Counted from the stretch's first letter, positions 23,571 to 33,095 are shown. The stretch is 64,000 nucleotides of DNA from Merdimonas faecigallinarum (GCA_019119285.1 DWXJ01000094.1:11677-75676); one strand, 5' to 3'. Made by a program: numbers and translations. Notes: a model not told the origin generated them from the sequence alone.

Positions 23571-24974
23571 ATGGAGGAGATCAAGGGGAAAGAGATATTC
23601 ATGAATCCTTATGTGGTCCAGATGGACAAGTTTGCAGATTCGCTGAAGCATCTGTCCAGGACCTTCCTCAAACTGGAAGGATATAAGGGGACATTTACCA
23701 AAGAAGAGCTGGAGGATATGTTTGAAAAGGTTACAGACAAGGTCTGTAAAAACTGCGAAAATAAAGAATCGTGCCTGGGTGAGAACCGGGTCCGGACCTA
23801 TCAGGCCATGCATGAGATCCTGTGCGCGGCTGCGGAATATGGCGCGGAATTGAATGTGGAACTGAAAAGGAAGCTGAAAAAGCAGTGTGTTCTGGCGCCC
23901 AGATTCTTAAGAGAGACTCTGGAGGTTTTTGAAAACGCCAAGGAGATCCTGCTCTGGAATAACCGGATGGTACAGAACCGGGAAGGATATGCCGGACAGC
24001 TCACCAGCTTTGCCAGGCTGATCCAGTATACCACCCGGGAACTGGACGCCGGGATCTTTGCCGACGACCACATGGAAAAACGGCTGAAGACCAGGTTGAA
24101 AAAGGCGGGAGTCCGCATGCTTTCCGCGGTTTTTTACATGACGCCGAAAGGGAAATATGAGATCCATCTTACCGTGAAAACGAACAAGGGACAGATCATT
24201 TCCGCGCGGGAACTGGCAAAGCTGGTGAGCGGCTGCGTGGGCAAGGAGATGTCGCCCGGCCGCGGGGAACGACCGGTCATCGGGGAAGAATACTGTACGG
24301 TCGCCTTTATGGAAGGGGCCAGATATCAGACCCTTCAGGGCGTGGCAAGGATCGGGAAAGGCTGTGAAAAAATATCTGGCGATACCTTTCTGATGACGGA
24401 ACTGCCGGGCGGGAAACAGGGCATCGCTCTTTCGGACGGGATGGGATCGGGGGAGGACGCCTTCCGGGAGAGCTCCATGGTGGTGGAAATGCTGGAAGAA
24501 CTGCTGGGGGCAGGCTTCCCGGTAAAAACAGCGGTGCAGATGATGAATACGGCGCTGGTGATCGGCAGAGAGGAGGTCCGGTTCTGTACGGTAGACGTCA
24601 GCCTGTTTGATCTCTATGAAGGAACCTGCGAGTTTGTAAAAGCCGGCGCTGCGGCGACTTTTCTAAAGCGCCGGGATCAGGTGGAGATCATCCGGTCTGC
24701 CACGCTGCCTATCGGCGTGCTGCAGGACATTGAGATTGATACACAGACGCGGGAGCTTCAGTCCGGGGACTATGTGGTGATGGTGACGGACGGAGTGATG
24801 GACGCCCTGCCGGCGGGAGAGCAGGAGACGTTGATGCAGACCTTTATCCGGGATACCGAGATTGTCAATCCCAAAGAGCTGGCCCATCACATTCTGGGAC
24901 GGGTGCTGGAGTGGTCGGGAGAGGTTCCTCTGGACGATATGACTGTGCTGGCGGCAGGCGTGTGGAAGAAATAG
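23571..24974 (+). CDS. SpoIIE-like PP2C phosphatase lacking the membrane domain
   Basis: Serine phosphatase corresponding to the cytoplasmic part of SpoIIE, which dephosphorylates SpoIIAA and thereby activates sigma F in the forespore. A regulatory region carries the cysteine cluster CKNCENKESCL near residue 60, and the C-terminal PP2C domain contains ALSDGMGSGEDAFRESS (metal-binding Asp, Gly) near 300 and MVTDGVMDAL and DDMTVLAAGV near the end. Canonical SpoIIE is about 800 residues with ten N-terminal membrane spans; this protein has 467 residues from the ATG after aaaggggaccgatcc and no membrane span. Upstream there is only divIC and its terminator, so the span region is absent, not missed. 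Position between divIC and tilS is the conserved spoIIE locus. Confidence 0.82.
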   Translation: MEEIKGKEIFMNPYVVQMDKFADSLKHLSRTFLKLEGYKGTFTKEELEDMFEKVTDKVCKNCENKESCLGENRVRTYQAMHEILCAAAEYGAELNVELKRKLKKQCVLAPRFLRETLEVFENAKEILLWNNRMVQNREGYAGQLTSFARLIQYTTRELDAGIFADDHMEKRLKTRLKKAGVRMLSAVFYMTPKGKYEIHLTVKTNKGQIISARELAKLVSGCVGKEMSPGRGERPVIGEEYCTVAFMEGARYQTLQGVARIGKGCEKISGDTFLMTELPGGKQGIALSDGMGSGEDAFRESSMVVEMLEELLGAGFPVKTAVQMMNTALVIGREEVRFCTVDVSLFDLYEGTCEFVKAGAAATFLKRRDQVEIIRSATLPIGVLQDIEIDTQTRELQSGDYVVMVTDGVMDALPAGEQETLMQTFIRDTEIVNPKELAHHILGRVLEWSGEVPLDDMTVLAAGVWKK

Positions 24975-25061
24975 AAACCTTGCATTTTCCGGGGAATTTT
25001 TATATAGTAAAAACAGGCAAAATGCAGAGAAACCGACAGAAGAACAGAAGGTACCGGATCG

Positions 25062-26468
25062 ATGTATCAGAAAATGAAGGCATATATACAGGAGTATCAT
25101 ATGCTGCAGGAACAGGATAAGGTGATAGCAGGCGTATCAGGAGGCCCGGACTCCATATGCCTTCTTTTCATGCTGCTTAGGCTGAAGAAGGAAATGAAGA
25201 TCGAGGTCCGGGCGGTGCATGTCCATCACGGGATCCGGGAAGGCGGCGCAGACGCGGACGAGGCATATGTGCGGGAAATCTGCCGGAAATGGGATGTGGA
25301 TCTGACGGTATTTCATGAAGATGTGCCGGAATATGCCCGCCGCCATAAGCTGACCCTGGAAGAAGCGGGAAGAGACGTCCGCAGACAATGCCTGGAAAAG
25401 GCCGGCGATGCCTGGGGCGGGGCAAAGATTGCCCTGGCGCATCATCAGGATGACAATGTGGAGACTCTGCTTCTTAATCTTAGCAGAGGGTGCGGCCTGA
25501 AGGGACTTGGCGGGATCCCGCCGGCAGAAGGCCGGTACATTCGTCCGCTTTTGCCGTTTCGTAAGCAGGAGATTGAATTATATCTGAAAAAAAGGGAAAT
25601 CTCTTATTGTACAGATGAGACCAATCAGGAGGAACATTATACGCGCAACCGGATCCGCGCCCGGGTGCTTCCTTATCTGGAGAAAGAGGTAAATGACCAG
25701 GCGGTCCGCCATATGGCACAGACGATCGGCGAGATGCGAAGTCTTGCCGCGTATGTGGGACAGGAGACGGAACGCTTTTTCCATCTCTGCGTCCGCAAGG
25801 AAGCAGGCGGGGGGCTTGTGATCCGGGAAGAGGACTACCGGAAGGTGCCGGAGGCGCTTCGCTCTTACGTGCTCCATGAGGCGCTCTGCCGGGCAGCGGG
25901 GAAACGAAAGGATATCGAGGCCGTCCATGTTGCTTCGCTTCAGGAACTGATGGAAAAGCAGACGGGGAAAAAAGCGCATCTTCCCTATCAGCTGGAAGGG
26001 CTCCGCTGTTATGAGGGAATCCGCATCCGGAAAAGGGAAGAGGAGGAAATGCTTTCCGACGGGGAAATCGCCCCGGTTTCGCTCAGAGTGTTCGACAGAA
26101 CGGATCCGGACATAAGATTTCCGGATACCCCCTACACGAAGTGGTTTGATTATGATATAATTAAGAGTACTGTTGAAATCCGGCATCGGGAAGCAGGAGA
26201 CTACCTGACCATTAACCGGAGCGGGAATACACAGAAGCTGAAGCAGTATTTTATCAATGAAAAAATCCCGCGGGAAGAGCGGGACCGGATATGGCTGGCT
26301 GCAGACGGACACGAGATCCTGTGGATCGTGGGCCTGCGCCAGAATCAGAAATACCAGATCACGGACAGGACGAAACGGATCCTGGAAATAGAATTTTACG
26401 GAGGAAAAGAAGATGACGGAAAAGATCAATGTAATGATCCCGGAAGAGGAAGTGGCACAGAGAATTGA
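25062..26468 (+). CDS. tilS: tRNA(Ile) lysidine synthetase
   Basis: Modifies the wobble cytidine of tRNA(Ile2) to lysidine using ATP and lysine. The PP-loop motif VSGGPDSICLL is near residue 25, with the conserved HHGIREGGADADE and ALAHHQDDNVETLLLNLSRG following. The C-terminal domain includes LKQYFINEKIPREERDRIW. Length 468 residues. The last 18 codons run into the hpt gene (56-bp overlap) beyond the usual LEIEF-type end, so the reading frame may be slightly longer than the functional domain. Order tilS-hpt-ftsH is the same as in Bacillus. Confidence 0.92.
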   Translation: MYQKMKAYIQEYHMLQEQDKVIAGVSGGPDSICLLFMLLRLKKEMKIEVRAVHVHHGIREGGADADEAYVREICRKWDVDLTVFHEDVPEYARRHKLTLEEAGRDVRRQCLEKAGDAWGGAKIALAHHQDDNVETLLLNLSRGCGLKGLGGIPPAEGRYIRPLLPFRKQEIELYLKKREISYCTDETNQEEHYTRNRIRARVLPYLEKEVNDQAVRHMAQTIGEMRSLAAYVGQETERFFHLCVRKEAGGGLVIREEDYRKVPEALRSYVLHEALCRAAGKRKDIEAVHVASLQELMEKQTGKKAHLPYQLEGLRCYEGIRIRKREEEEMLSDGEIAPVSLRVFDRTDPDIRFPDTPYTKWFDYDIIKSTVEIRHREAGDYLTINRSGNTQKLKQYFINEKIPREERDRIWLAADGHEILWIVGLRQNQKYQITDRTKRILEIEFYGGKEDDGKDQCNDPGRGSGTEN

Positions 26469-26940
26469 AGAGATCGGGAAAAAGATCAGTGAAGATTATG
26501 CCGGAAAGCAGGTGCACATGATCTGCGTCCTGAAAGGCGGCGTATTTTTTATGTGTGAACTGGCAAAGCGGATCAGCGTGCCGGTTTCCATGGATTTTAT
26601 GAGTGTAAGCAGCTACGGGGACGGAACCTCTTCCAGCGGAGTGGTAAAGATCGCAAAGGACCTGGACGAATCGCTGGAAGGAAAAGATGTTCTCGTGGTA
26701 GAAGATATCATCGACTCGGGAAGGACGCTTTATTATCTGCTGGAGATCCTGAAGAAGAGACATCCGGCAAGTATGAAGCTGTGTACGCTTCTGGATAAGC
26801 CGGACCGGAGAGTGAGGGACGTAAAAGTGGATTATGTGGGATTTGAGATCCCGGATGAGTTCGTGGTAGGTTACGGACTGGATTATGCCCAGAAATACAG
26901 AAATCTGCCTTATATCGGAATGGTGGAGTTTGAGAAATAG
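26413..26940 (+). CDS. hpt: Hypoxanthine phosphoribosyltransferase
   Basis: Purine salvage enzyme forming IMP (and GMP) from hypoxanthine (or guanine) and PRPP. The PRPP-binding loop is VLVVEDIIDSGRTLYYL near residue 95, and the N-terminal flexible loop region contains SVSSYGDGTSSSG. Length 175 residues, normal. The start follows ttacggaggaaaagaag inside the end of tilS. PRPP would come from Prs encoded near the left end. Confidence 0.93.
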   Translation: MTEKINVMIPEEEVAQRIEEIGKKISEDYAGKQVHMICVLKGGVFFMCELAKRISVPVSMDFMSVSSYGDGTSSSGVVKIAKDLDESLEGKDVLVVEDIIDSGRTLYYLLEILKKRHPASMKLCTLLDKPDRRVRDVKVDYVGFEIPDEFVVGYGLDYAQKYRNLPYIGMVEFEK

Positions 26941-26958
26941 AAAGGGGACTGCAAAGCA

Positions 26959-28827
26959 TTGAATAATAAAAGGACAAGAGGATTTGGCAGTGTGACGCTG
27001 CTGGTCATCGCCATTGCCATGATGGCGGTGCTCTGGTATACCAGCCGCTTCGAGGGACGGGACCGGGATCTGACCTGGGATCAGTTCCAGGAGCTCATCA
27101 CAGACGAGGCTGTGGCGGATGTGACGGTGCGCCAGAACAAGGATGTTCCCACCGGAAGAGTGGAGATTGAACTGAAACAGGAAGACGCGGACGGCGACCT
27201 GATCAAATACTATTATGTATCGGATGTCAATGAGATCCAGGATTATTTAAAAGAGCAGGCGATTGATTATGAAATGCTGGATGTGCCCCAGGATAACTGG
27301 CTGGCAACCACGATCCTGCCCACTTTGCTGGTGCTGGCCGGCGTATTTTTGATCTTTGCGCTGATGAACCGGCAGGGCGGCGCAAATGCCGGCACAAAAG
27401 CCATGAGTTTTGGCAAGAGCCGCGCCCGGATGAGTACGGACAGCGACCGGAAGATCACGTTTGCAGAGGTGGCCGGTCTTCAGGAAGAAAAAGAAGAGCT
27501 GGAAGAAATCGTAGATTTCTTGAAAGCGCCGAAAAAATACATTCAGGTGGGTGCCCGTATTCCCAAAGGCGTGCTGCTGGTAGGACCTCCGGGAACCGGA
27601 AAGACCCTGCTTGCAAAAGCGGTGGCCGGAGAGGCGGGAGTACCGTTTTTCACCATTTCCGGTTCGGATTTTGTGGAAATGTTTGTGGGCGTGGGAGCTT
27701 CCCGTGTGCGGGATCTGTTTGACGAGGCCAAACGGCACGCGCCCTGCATCATTTTTATTGATGAGATCGATGCTGTCGCAAGACGGCGCGGCACCGGCAT
27801 GGGCGGCGGCCACGATGAGAGAGAGCAGACCCTGAACCAGCTGCTGGTAGAGATGGACGGTTTTGGCGTCAATGAAGGAATCATTGTGATGGCGGCAACC
27901 AACCGGGTAGACATTCTGGATCCGGCGATCCTGCGTCCGGGACGGTTTGACCGGAAGGTGATCGTAGGACGTCCGGATGTGAAGGGGCGTGAAGAGATCC
28001 TTCGCGTACATGCGAAAGGCAAACCGTTAAGCGAAGAGGTGGATTTAAAGCAGATTGCCCAGACTACGGCAGGGTTTACCGGCGCGGATCTGGAAAATCT
28101 TTTGAATGAAGCGGCCATTCTGGCGGCAAAGGAAGACCGGGTGTTCTTAAAACAGGAGGATATCCGGAAAGCGTTTGTAAAAGTCGGGATCGGAGCGGAG
28201 AAAAAGAGCCGCGTGATCTCAGAAAAGGAAAAGAAGATCACCGCCTTCCATGAAGCCGGGCATGCGATCCTTTTCCATGTTCTGCCGGATGTGGGGCCGG
28301 TGTACAGCGTTTCGATCATCCCCACCGGAGGAGCCGGCGGGTATACGATGCCTCTGCCGGAAAGAGACGATATGTTTAATACCAAAGGCAAGATGCTGCA
28401 GGATATTACGGTGGCTCTGGGCGGCCGTGTGGCGGAAGAAGAGGTGCTGGACGACATCACGACCGGGGCCTCCCAGGATATCAAGCAGGCCACAAGCCTG
28501 GCAAAAGCCATGGTAACCAAATTCGGAATGTCCGAGGCGGTCGGGCTGATCAACTACGATGATGACAGCGACGAGGTATTTATCGGCCGGGATCTTGCCC
28601 ACGCATCCAGAAGATACGGAGAAAATGTGGCAACGACCATTGATCAGGAAGTCAAGCGGATCATTGACGAGTGCTATGAGAGGGCAAAGAGCATTATCCG
28701 GGAATATGACGGAGTTCTCCACGCCTGCGCTGATCTTCTGCTGGAAAAAGAAAAGATTTCCAGAGAAGAGTTTGAGGCGTTATTTGAGGAAAAGCCTGCT
28801 GTGGAGGAAGGAACGGGCGTAAGTTAG
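26959..28827 (+). CDS. ftsH: ATP-dependent zinc metalloprotease FtsH
   Basis: Membrane-bound AAA protease hexamer that degrades membrane and regulatory proteins. Two N-terminal membrane segments (VTLLVIAIAMMAVLWY and ILPTLLVLAGVFLIFALM) flank an extracytoplasmic domain; then Walker A GPPGTGKTLLAKAV near residue 215, Walker B CIIFIDEIDAVARRRG, the SRH ATNRVDILDPAILRPGRFDR, and the zinc motif HEAGH near 430. Length 622 residues, normal. The start appears to be TTG, 10 nt after aaagggga. It ends the tilS-hpt-ftsH run. Confidence 0.95.
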   Translation: MNNKRTRGFGSVTLLVIAIAMMAVLWYTSRFEGRDRDLTWDQFQELITDEAVADVTVRQNKDVPTGRVEIELKQEDADGDLIKYYYVSDVNEIQDYLKEQAIDYEMLDVPQDNWLATTILPTLLVLAGVFLIFALMNRQGGANAGTKAMSFGKSRARMSTDSDRKITFAEVAGLQEEKEELEEIVDFLKAPKKYIQVGARIPKGVLLVGPPGTGKTLLAKAVAGEAGVPFFTISGSDFVEMFVGVGASRVRDLFDEAKRHAPCIIFIDEIDAVARRRGTGMGGGHDEREQTLNQLLVEMDGFGVNEGIIVMAATNRVDILDPAILRPGRFDRKVIVGRPDVKGREEILRVHAKGKPLSEEVDLKQIAQTTAGFTGADLENLLNEAAILAAKEDRVFLKQEDIRKAFVKVGIGAEKKSRVISEKEKKITAFHEAGHAILFHVLPDVGPVYSVSIIPTGGAGGYTMPLPERDDMFNTKGKMLQDITVALGGRVAEEEVLDDITTGASQDIKQATSLAKAMVTKFGMSEAVGLINYDDDSDEVFIGRDLAHASRRYGENVATTIDQEVKRIIDECYERAKSIIREYDGVLHACADLLLEKEKISREEFEALFEEKPAVEEGTGVS

Positions 28828-28843
28828 AGAGAAGGAAAGCTAT

Positions 28844-30913
28844 ATGAATCAGGCAGCATTGTTTTGCGACGGTACGGAAAGTTATGTCATTCCGCCGGAG
28901 CCGGAGATGAACAGCAAAGTGACCATAAGATTCCGGACGGCTAAAAATGACCGTGTAAAAGTTTTCTTACTGTCAAAAGGCGAAGGCCAGGAAATAGAAG
29001 ACAGCCAGGAAATGGAAAAAGAATGTACGGAGCGGGAGTTTGATTATTACTCCATCCGGCGTGCGCTTGGTGAGGAGCCGTTCCGGTATTTCTTTATGAT
29101 ACAGGACGAAGAGGACGGAAGCGTATGCTATTATAATCGCTGCGGAGTTTCCGGGGAGATCGAGGAGTATTATGACTTTGAGATCGTTCCGGGATTCTCT
29201 ACGCCGGACTGGGCCAAGGGCGCGGTCATGTATCAGATCTATACGGACCGGTTTTACAACGGCGACCCGTCCAATGATGTGGAGACCAGAGAATATTATT
29301 ATATCGGCGGCTACAGCAGCCGGGTGACAGACTGGTCGAAATATCCGGAAAAGATGGGGGTGCGGGAGTTTTACGGCGGAGATCTTCAGGGCGTGATCGA
29401 CAAGCTGGATTATCTGCAGGACCTGGGCGTTCAGGTGCTGTATTTTAACCCGTTGTTTGTCTCTCCGTCCAATCATAAATACGATATTCAGGATTATGAT
29501 TACATTGATCCGCATCTGGGCGTGATCGTGGAAGACGGAGGAGAAGTCCTGCCGGAAGGCGTCACGGACAACAGCCAGGCAAGCCGGTATCAGAAGCGGG
29601 TGACCAGCCTGAAAAATCTGGAAGCCAGCAATCAGCTCTTCATCCGGCTGGTGGAGGAACTTCACAAAAGAGGGATGAAGATCATCCTGGACGGAGTCTT
29701 TAATCATTGCGGTTCCTTCAATAAATGGATGGACCGGGAGCGGATTTATGAGGGACAGGAAAATTATGAGCCGGGAGCTTACATTTCCAAAGAAAGCCCT
29801 TACCGCAGTTATTTCCGGTTCTTTAAAGAAGGGGATGCGGACTGGCCCTACAATGGGAATTACGATGGCTGGTGGGGGCATGATACCCTGCCGAAGCTGA
29901 ATTATGAAGAGTCCGCGAAACTGGAAAATTATATTTTATCCATAGGAAAAAAATGGGTCTCTCCGCCTTATAATGTGGACGGCTGGAGGCTGGACGTAGC
30001 GGCCGATCTGGGCCGGAGCAGTGAGTATAACCACCAGTTCTGGAAAGAATTTCGCACGGTGGTAAAAAAAGCGAATCCCGACGCCCTGATCCTGGCAGAG
30101 CATTATGGCGATCCAAGTCCGTGGCTGCGGGGCGACGAGTGGGATTCGGTCATGAATTACGATGCATTTATGGAGCCAGTGACCTGGTTTCTGACCGGCA
30201 TGGAGAAGCACAGCGACGAAGTCCGGGGAGAACTGTTCGGGAACGCGGACAATTTTGTCAGCTCCATGTCTCATCACATGTCCAATATGCTGACCCCGTC
30301 TTTGCAGGTGGCCATGAACGAACTTTCCAATCACGACCATTCCAGATTCCTGACCCGCACGAACCACATTGTGGGCAGAGTCGATACGCTGGGGCCAAAG
30401 GCCGCGGAAGAATATGTCAACAAAGCGGTTATGCGGGAAGCGGTAATCATGCAGATGACCTGGGTGGGCGCGCCCACCATTTACTACGGCGATGAAGCCG
30501 GAGTCTGCGGATTTACAGATCCGGACAACCGGCGGACCTATCCCTGGGGAAAAGAAGACAAAGAACTGATCGCGTTCCATAAAGAAATGGTGCGGATACA
30601 CAAAGAATACCGCTCCCTTCAGACAGGTTCCTTACGGATCCTGTCCTGGGACGAAAATATCCTGTCTTACGGAAGATTTCGAAAAGGAGAGCAGATCATC
30701 GTCATCATCAACAACCGGGACGAACTGACAGAAGTAACCGTTCCGGCCTGGCCGGCGGAAGTGCCCATGAAAGGGCGGATGGAACGGCTGATGTACTCCT
30801 ATCAGGAAGGCTATACAACAGCTTATGAAGAGTATCTGATCCACGACGGAGAAGTGGTGGTTAATATGGGGGCGCATTCGGCGCTGGTGCTGATTGCGGT
30901 CCGCGAAGACTAA
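28844..30913 (+). CDS. GH13 alpha-glucanase, neopullulanase/cyclomaltodextrinase-like
   Basis: Alpha-amylase-family glycosidase, probably acting inside the cell on maltodextrins or glycogen-derived chains since no signal peptide is present. An N-terminal beta-domain (about residues 1-115, CBM34-like by position) is followed by the GH13 barrel: YQIYTDRFYNGDP, the four conserved regions DGVFNH, WRLDVAAD (nucleophile Asp), ILAEHYGDPSPW (acid/base Glu) and NELSNHDHSRF (transition-state Asp), and a C-terminal beta-domain. Length 689 residues. The stop codon overlaps the palindrome at 30912. Precise specificity (pullulan, cyclodextrins, maltose) cannot be read from sequence. Confidence 0.87.
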   Translation: MNQAALFCDGTESYVIPPEPEMNSKVTIRFRTAKNDRVKVFLLSKGEGQEIEDSQEMEKECTEREFDYYSIRRALGEEPFRYFFMIQDEEDGSVCYYNRCGVSGEIEEYYDFEIVPGFSTPDWAKGAVMYQIYTDRFYNGDPSNDVETREYYYIGGYSSRVTDWSKYPEKMGVREFYGGDLQGVIDKLDYLQDLGVQVLYFNPLFVSPSNHKYDIQDYDYIDPHLGVIVEDGGEVLPEGVTDNSQASRYQKRVTSLKNLEASNQLFIRLVEELHKRGMKIILDGVFNHCGSFNKWMDRERIYEGQENYEPGAYISKESPYRSYFRFFKEGDADWPYNGNYDGWWGHDTLPKLNYEESAKLENYILSIGKKWVSPPYNVDGWRLDVAADLGRSSEYNHQFWKEFRTVVKKANPDALILAEHYGDPSPWLRGDEWDSVMNYDAFMEPVTWFLTGMEKHSDEVRGELFGNADNFVSSMSHHMSNMLTPSLQVAMNELSNHDHSRFLTRTNHIVGRVDTLGPKAAEEYVNKAVMREAVIMQMTWVGAPTIYYGDEAGVCGFTDPDNRRTYPWGKEDKELIAFHKEMVRIHKEYRSLQTGSLRILSWDENILSYGRFRKGEQIIVIINNRDELTEVTVPAWPAEVPMKGRMERLMYSYQEGYTTAYEEYLIHDGEVVVNMGAHSALVLIAVRED

Positions 30914-30954
30914 TTTGGGACGTAGACCTTTTGCAAAGGTCTACGTCCCAAATT
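30912..30954. repeat. Second type of palindrome, 20-bp perfect stem
   Basis: Inverted repeat with 20-nt arms (AATTTGGGACGTAGACCTTT and its exact complement) around loop TGC, between the convergent GH13 and map genes and starting within the GH13 stop codon. Shape (GGGAC...GTCCC, A/T flanks) recalls the main palindrome family but the inner sequence differs. No T run follows on either strand. Confidence 0.85.
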
Positions 30955-30996
30955 GCAATTTGCCCTGTACCTAAATGGATTTTACCCTGTACCCGA

Positions 30997-31806
30997 TCAC
31001 TTTGTCAGGACCTCGATCCCGTCATCTGTGACCAGTACCATGTACTCGATCTGCGCGGAAAGTCCGCCGTCTTCGGTGTATACGGTCCAGCCGTTGTCTT
31101 CGTCTATGAAGAAATCCGGCCCGCCTTCGTTGATCATGGGTTCGATGGTGAACATCATGCCCGGCACCAGTACCATTTCTGTTCCCTTGGGGGTTATGTA
31201 GCTGACGAACGGATCTTCGTGAAATTCCAGTCCGATGCCGTGCCCGCCGATGTCTTCTACTACGGAATAGCCGTTTGCACGGGCGTGGGAATTGATCGCC
31301 CAGGCGATATCGCCAAGATGGCCCCACGGCCTGGCGGCTTTCAGCCCCCGTTCCACGCATTCGGCGGTAACCTGCACCAGTTTTCGTGCTCGCTCGGAAA
31401 CGTCTCCGATCAGGAACATGCGGGAGGCGTCGGAATAGTAGCCGTTCAGGATTGTAGAAACATCTACGTTTACAATGTCGCCGTCCTGCAGGATTTCGTT
31501 TTCGTCAGGGATGCCGTGGCAGATCACATCGTTGATGGAAGTGCATACGCTTTTGGGGAATCCTTCGTAGTTTAACGGAGCGGGGATCCCGCCGTGGCTG
31601 GTTGTGAAGTCGTATACCAGCCGGTCGATCTCGGCGGTGCTCATGCCGGCCCGGATGTGGGCGGCTACGTGGTCCAGCACCGCGGTGTTCAGCCGGGCGC
31701 TTTTTTTGATTTCCCGGATCTGCTCCCTGGTTTTCAGAAGAGAGCGGTCCGGCACAATCTGGCCTCTGGCGGCCAGCGACCATAATTTTATATCCAGATT
31801 ATCCAC
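30997..31806 (-). CDS. map: Methionine aminopeptidase type I
   Basis: Removes the N-terminal methionine from nascent proteins. Metal ligands are visible in VNVDVSTILNGYYSDASRMF (two Asp), GHGIGLEFHEDP (His) and MMFTIEPM (Glu), with a last Glu expected in the region after NGWTVYTEDGG. Length 269 residues, within the normal range for type I; the N-terminal extension of about 20 residues (SLAARGQIVPDRSLLK) is slightly longer than the minimal enzyme. Convergent to the GH13 gene and divergent from pfkA. Two copies of CCCTGTACC lie just beyond its stop. Confidence 0.93.
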   Translation of the reverse strand: MDNLDIKLWSLAARGQIVPDRSLLKTREQIREIKKSARLNTAVLDHVAAHIRAGMSTAEIDRLVYDFTTSHGGIPAPLNYEGFPKSVCTSINDVICHGIPDENEILQDGDIVNVDVSTILNGYYSDASRMFLIGDVSERARKLVQVTAECVERGLKAARPWGHLGDIAWAINSHARANGYSVVEDIGGHGIGLEFHEDPFVSYITPKGTEMVLVPGMMFTIEPMINEGGPDFFIDEDNGWTVYTEDGGLSAQIEYMVLVTDDGIEVLTK

Positions 31807-31894
31807 TTGACTACCTGCTTTCTATGATTTTATGGTATCCGTTATATTTATACCCATTCAAGTATACCATATCTGTCAACCGGGGAATTTCTCG

Positions 31895-31923
31895 TTGTGC
31901 CAGCCTGAAAAATAAGGTATAAT
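31895..31923 (+). promoter_or_regulatory. Promoter of the pfk gene
   Basis: TTGTGC, 17-nt spacer, TATAAT, about 50 bp before the start codon. Confidence 0.6.
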
Positions 31924-31973
31924 TTTATTATGCTTATCTATAAACTGATTGTTCATAAGAAAGGAGCGGACAT

Positions 31974-33050
31974 ATGTTAAGAATCGGAATGCTTACCAGC
32001 GGAGGAGACTGCCAGGCTTTGAACGCGGCAATGCGCGGAGTGGTAAAGGGCATCTGTTCCAAGCGGGACGACGTTGAGATTTATGGATTTCAGGAAGGAT
32101 ATAAAGGACTGATCTATTCGAATTTTAAAATGCTTACTTCCCGGGACTTTTCCGGGATCCTGACACTGGGCGGGACCATCCTTGGCACCTCCAGGCAGCC
32201 GTTTAAGTTAATGCGCGTGCCGGATGAGAACGGGCTTGATAAGGTGGAAGCCATGAAGCATACCTACCATAAGCTGAATCTGGACTGCCTGGTGATCCTG
32301 GGCGGAAACGGGACTCATAAAACAGCAAATATGCTGCGGGAAGAGGGACTGAATATCATCACCCTTCCCAAGACTATTGACAATGACCTGTGGGGAACCG
32401 ACATGACCTTTGGCTTTCAGAGCGCTGTGGACATTGCCACAGACACGATCGACAAGATCCACACCACAGCCACCTCCCACAGCCGGGTATTTATTATCGA
32501 GGTAATGGGACATAAAGTCGGCTGGGTTACCCTGCATGCAGGCATCGCCGGCGGCGCGGACATCATCCTGCTGCCTGAGATCCCCTATGACACGGACGTG
32601 GTGGTAGACGCGATCAACAAGAGGAAAGCGGCAGGCAAACGGTTTACGATCATCGCTGTGGCAGAGGGAGCCATCTCCAAGAAGGATTCCAAGCTTTCGA
32701 AAAAAGAACTGAAGGAAAAGCAGGAAAAGAAAAAATATCCTTCGGTTGCCTATGAAGTGGCGGAGCGGATCCAGAAGCGCACCGATCAGGAGGTGCGGAT
32801 CACCGTGCCCGGACATATGCAAAGAGGAGGATCCCCGTGTCCGTATGACAGGGTGCTTTCCACAAGACTGGGCGCAGCCGCGGCAGAAGCGATCCTGGAC
32901 GGAGACTTTGGCAAGATGATGGGAGTGAAGAACGGAGATATCGTCAGAGTTCCGCTTGCAGAGGTTGCAGGGAAACTGAAATATGTGGATCCGGATTCTG
33001 ACATCATCAAAGAAGCAAGGATGACAGGAATCAGTTTCGGGGATAAATAA
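31974..33050 (+). CDS. 6-phosphofructokinase with mixed ATP/PPi-type residues
   Basis: Phosphorylates fructose 6-phosphate in glycolysis. The start LRIGMLTSGGDCQALNAAMRG differs from the GGDAPGMN of classical ATP enzymes. The phosphoryl-donor loop reads LGGNGTHKTA, keeping the Gly that marks ATP enzymes but with Asn for the metal-binding Asp (Escherichia coli position 103), and the catalytic loop reads PKTIDND, with the Lys typical of PPi enzymes (position 124). IMGHK-type substrate motif is present as EVMGHKVGWV, and the C-terminal region has MQRGGSPCPYDR. Length 358 residues, longer than classical PfkA of about 320. Donor (ATP or PPi) is not certain. Own promoter; dnaX follows after 45 bp. 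Confidence 0.88.
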   Translation: MLRIGMLTSGGDCQALNAAMRGVVKGICSKRDDVEIYGFQEGYKGLIYSNFKMLTSRDFSGILTLGGTILGTSRQPFKLMRVPDENGLDKVEAMKHTYHKLNLDCLVILGGNGTHKTANMLREEGLNIITLPKTIDNDLWGTDMTFGFQSAVDIATDTIDKIHTTATSHSRVFIIEVMGHKVGWVTLHAGIAGGADIILLPEIPYDTDVVVDAINKRKAAGKRFTIIAVAEGAISKKDSKLSKKELKEKQEKKKYPSVAYEVAERIQKRTDQEVRITVPGHMQRGGSPCPYDRVLSTRLGAAAAEAILDGDFGKMMGVKNGDIVRVPLAEVAGKLKYVDPDSDIIKEARMTGISFGDK

Positions 33051-33095
33051 TACGACAAAAGAAACAAAAACATGAACAGACAGGAAGTGTAAAAC

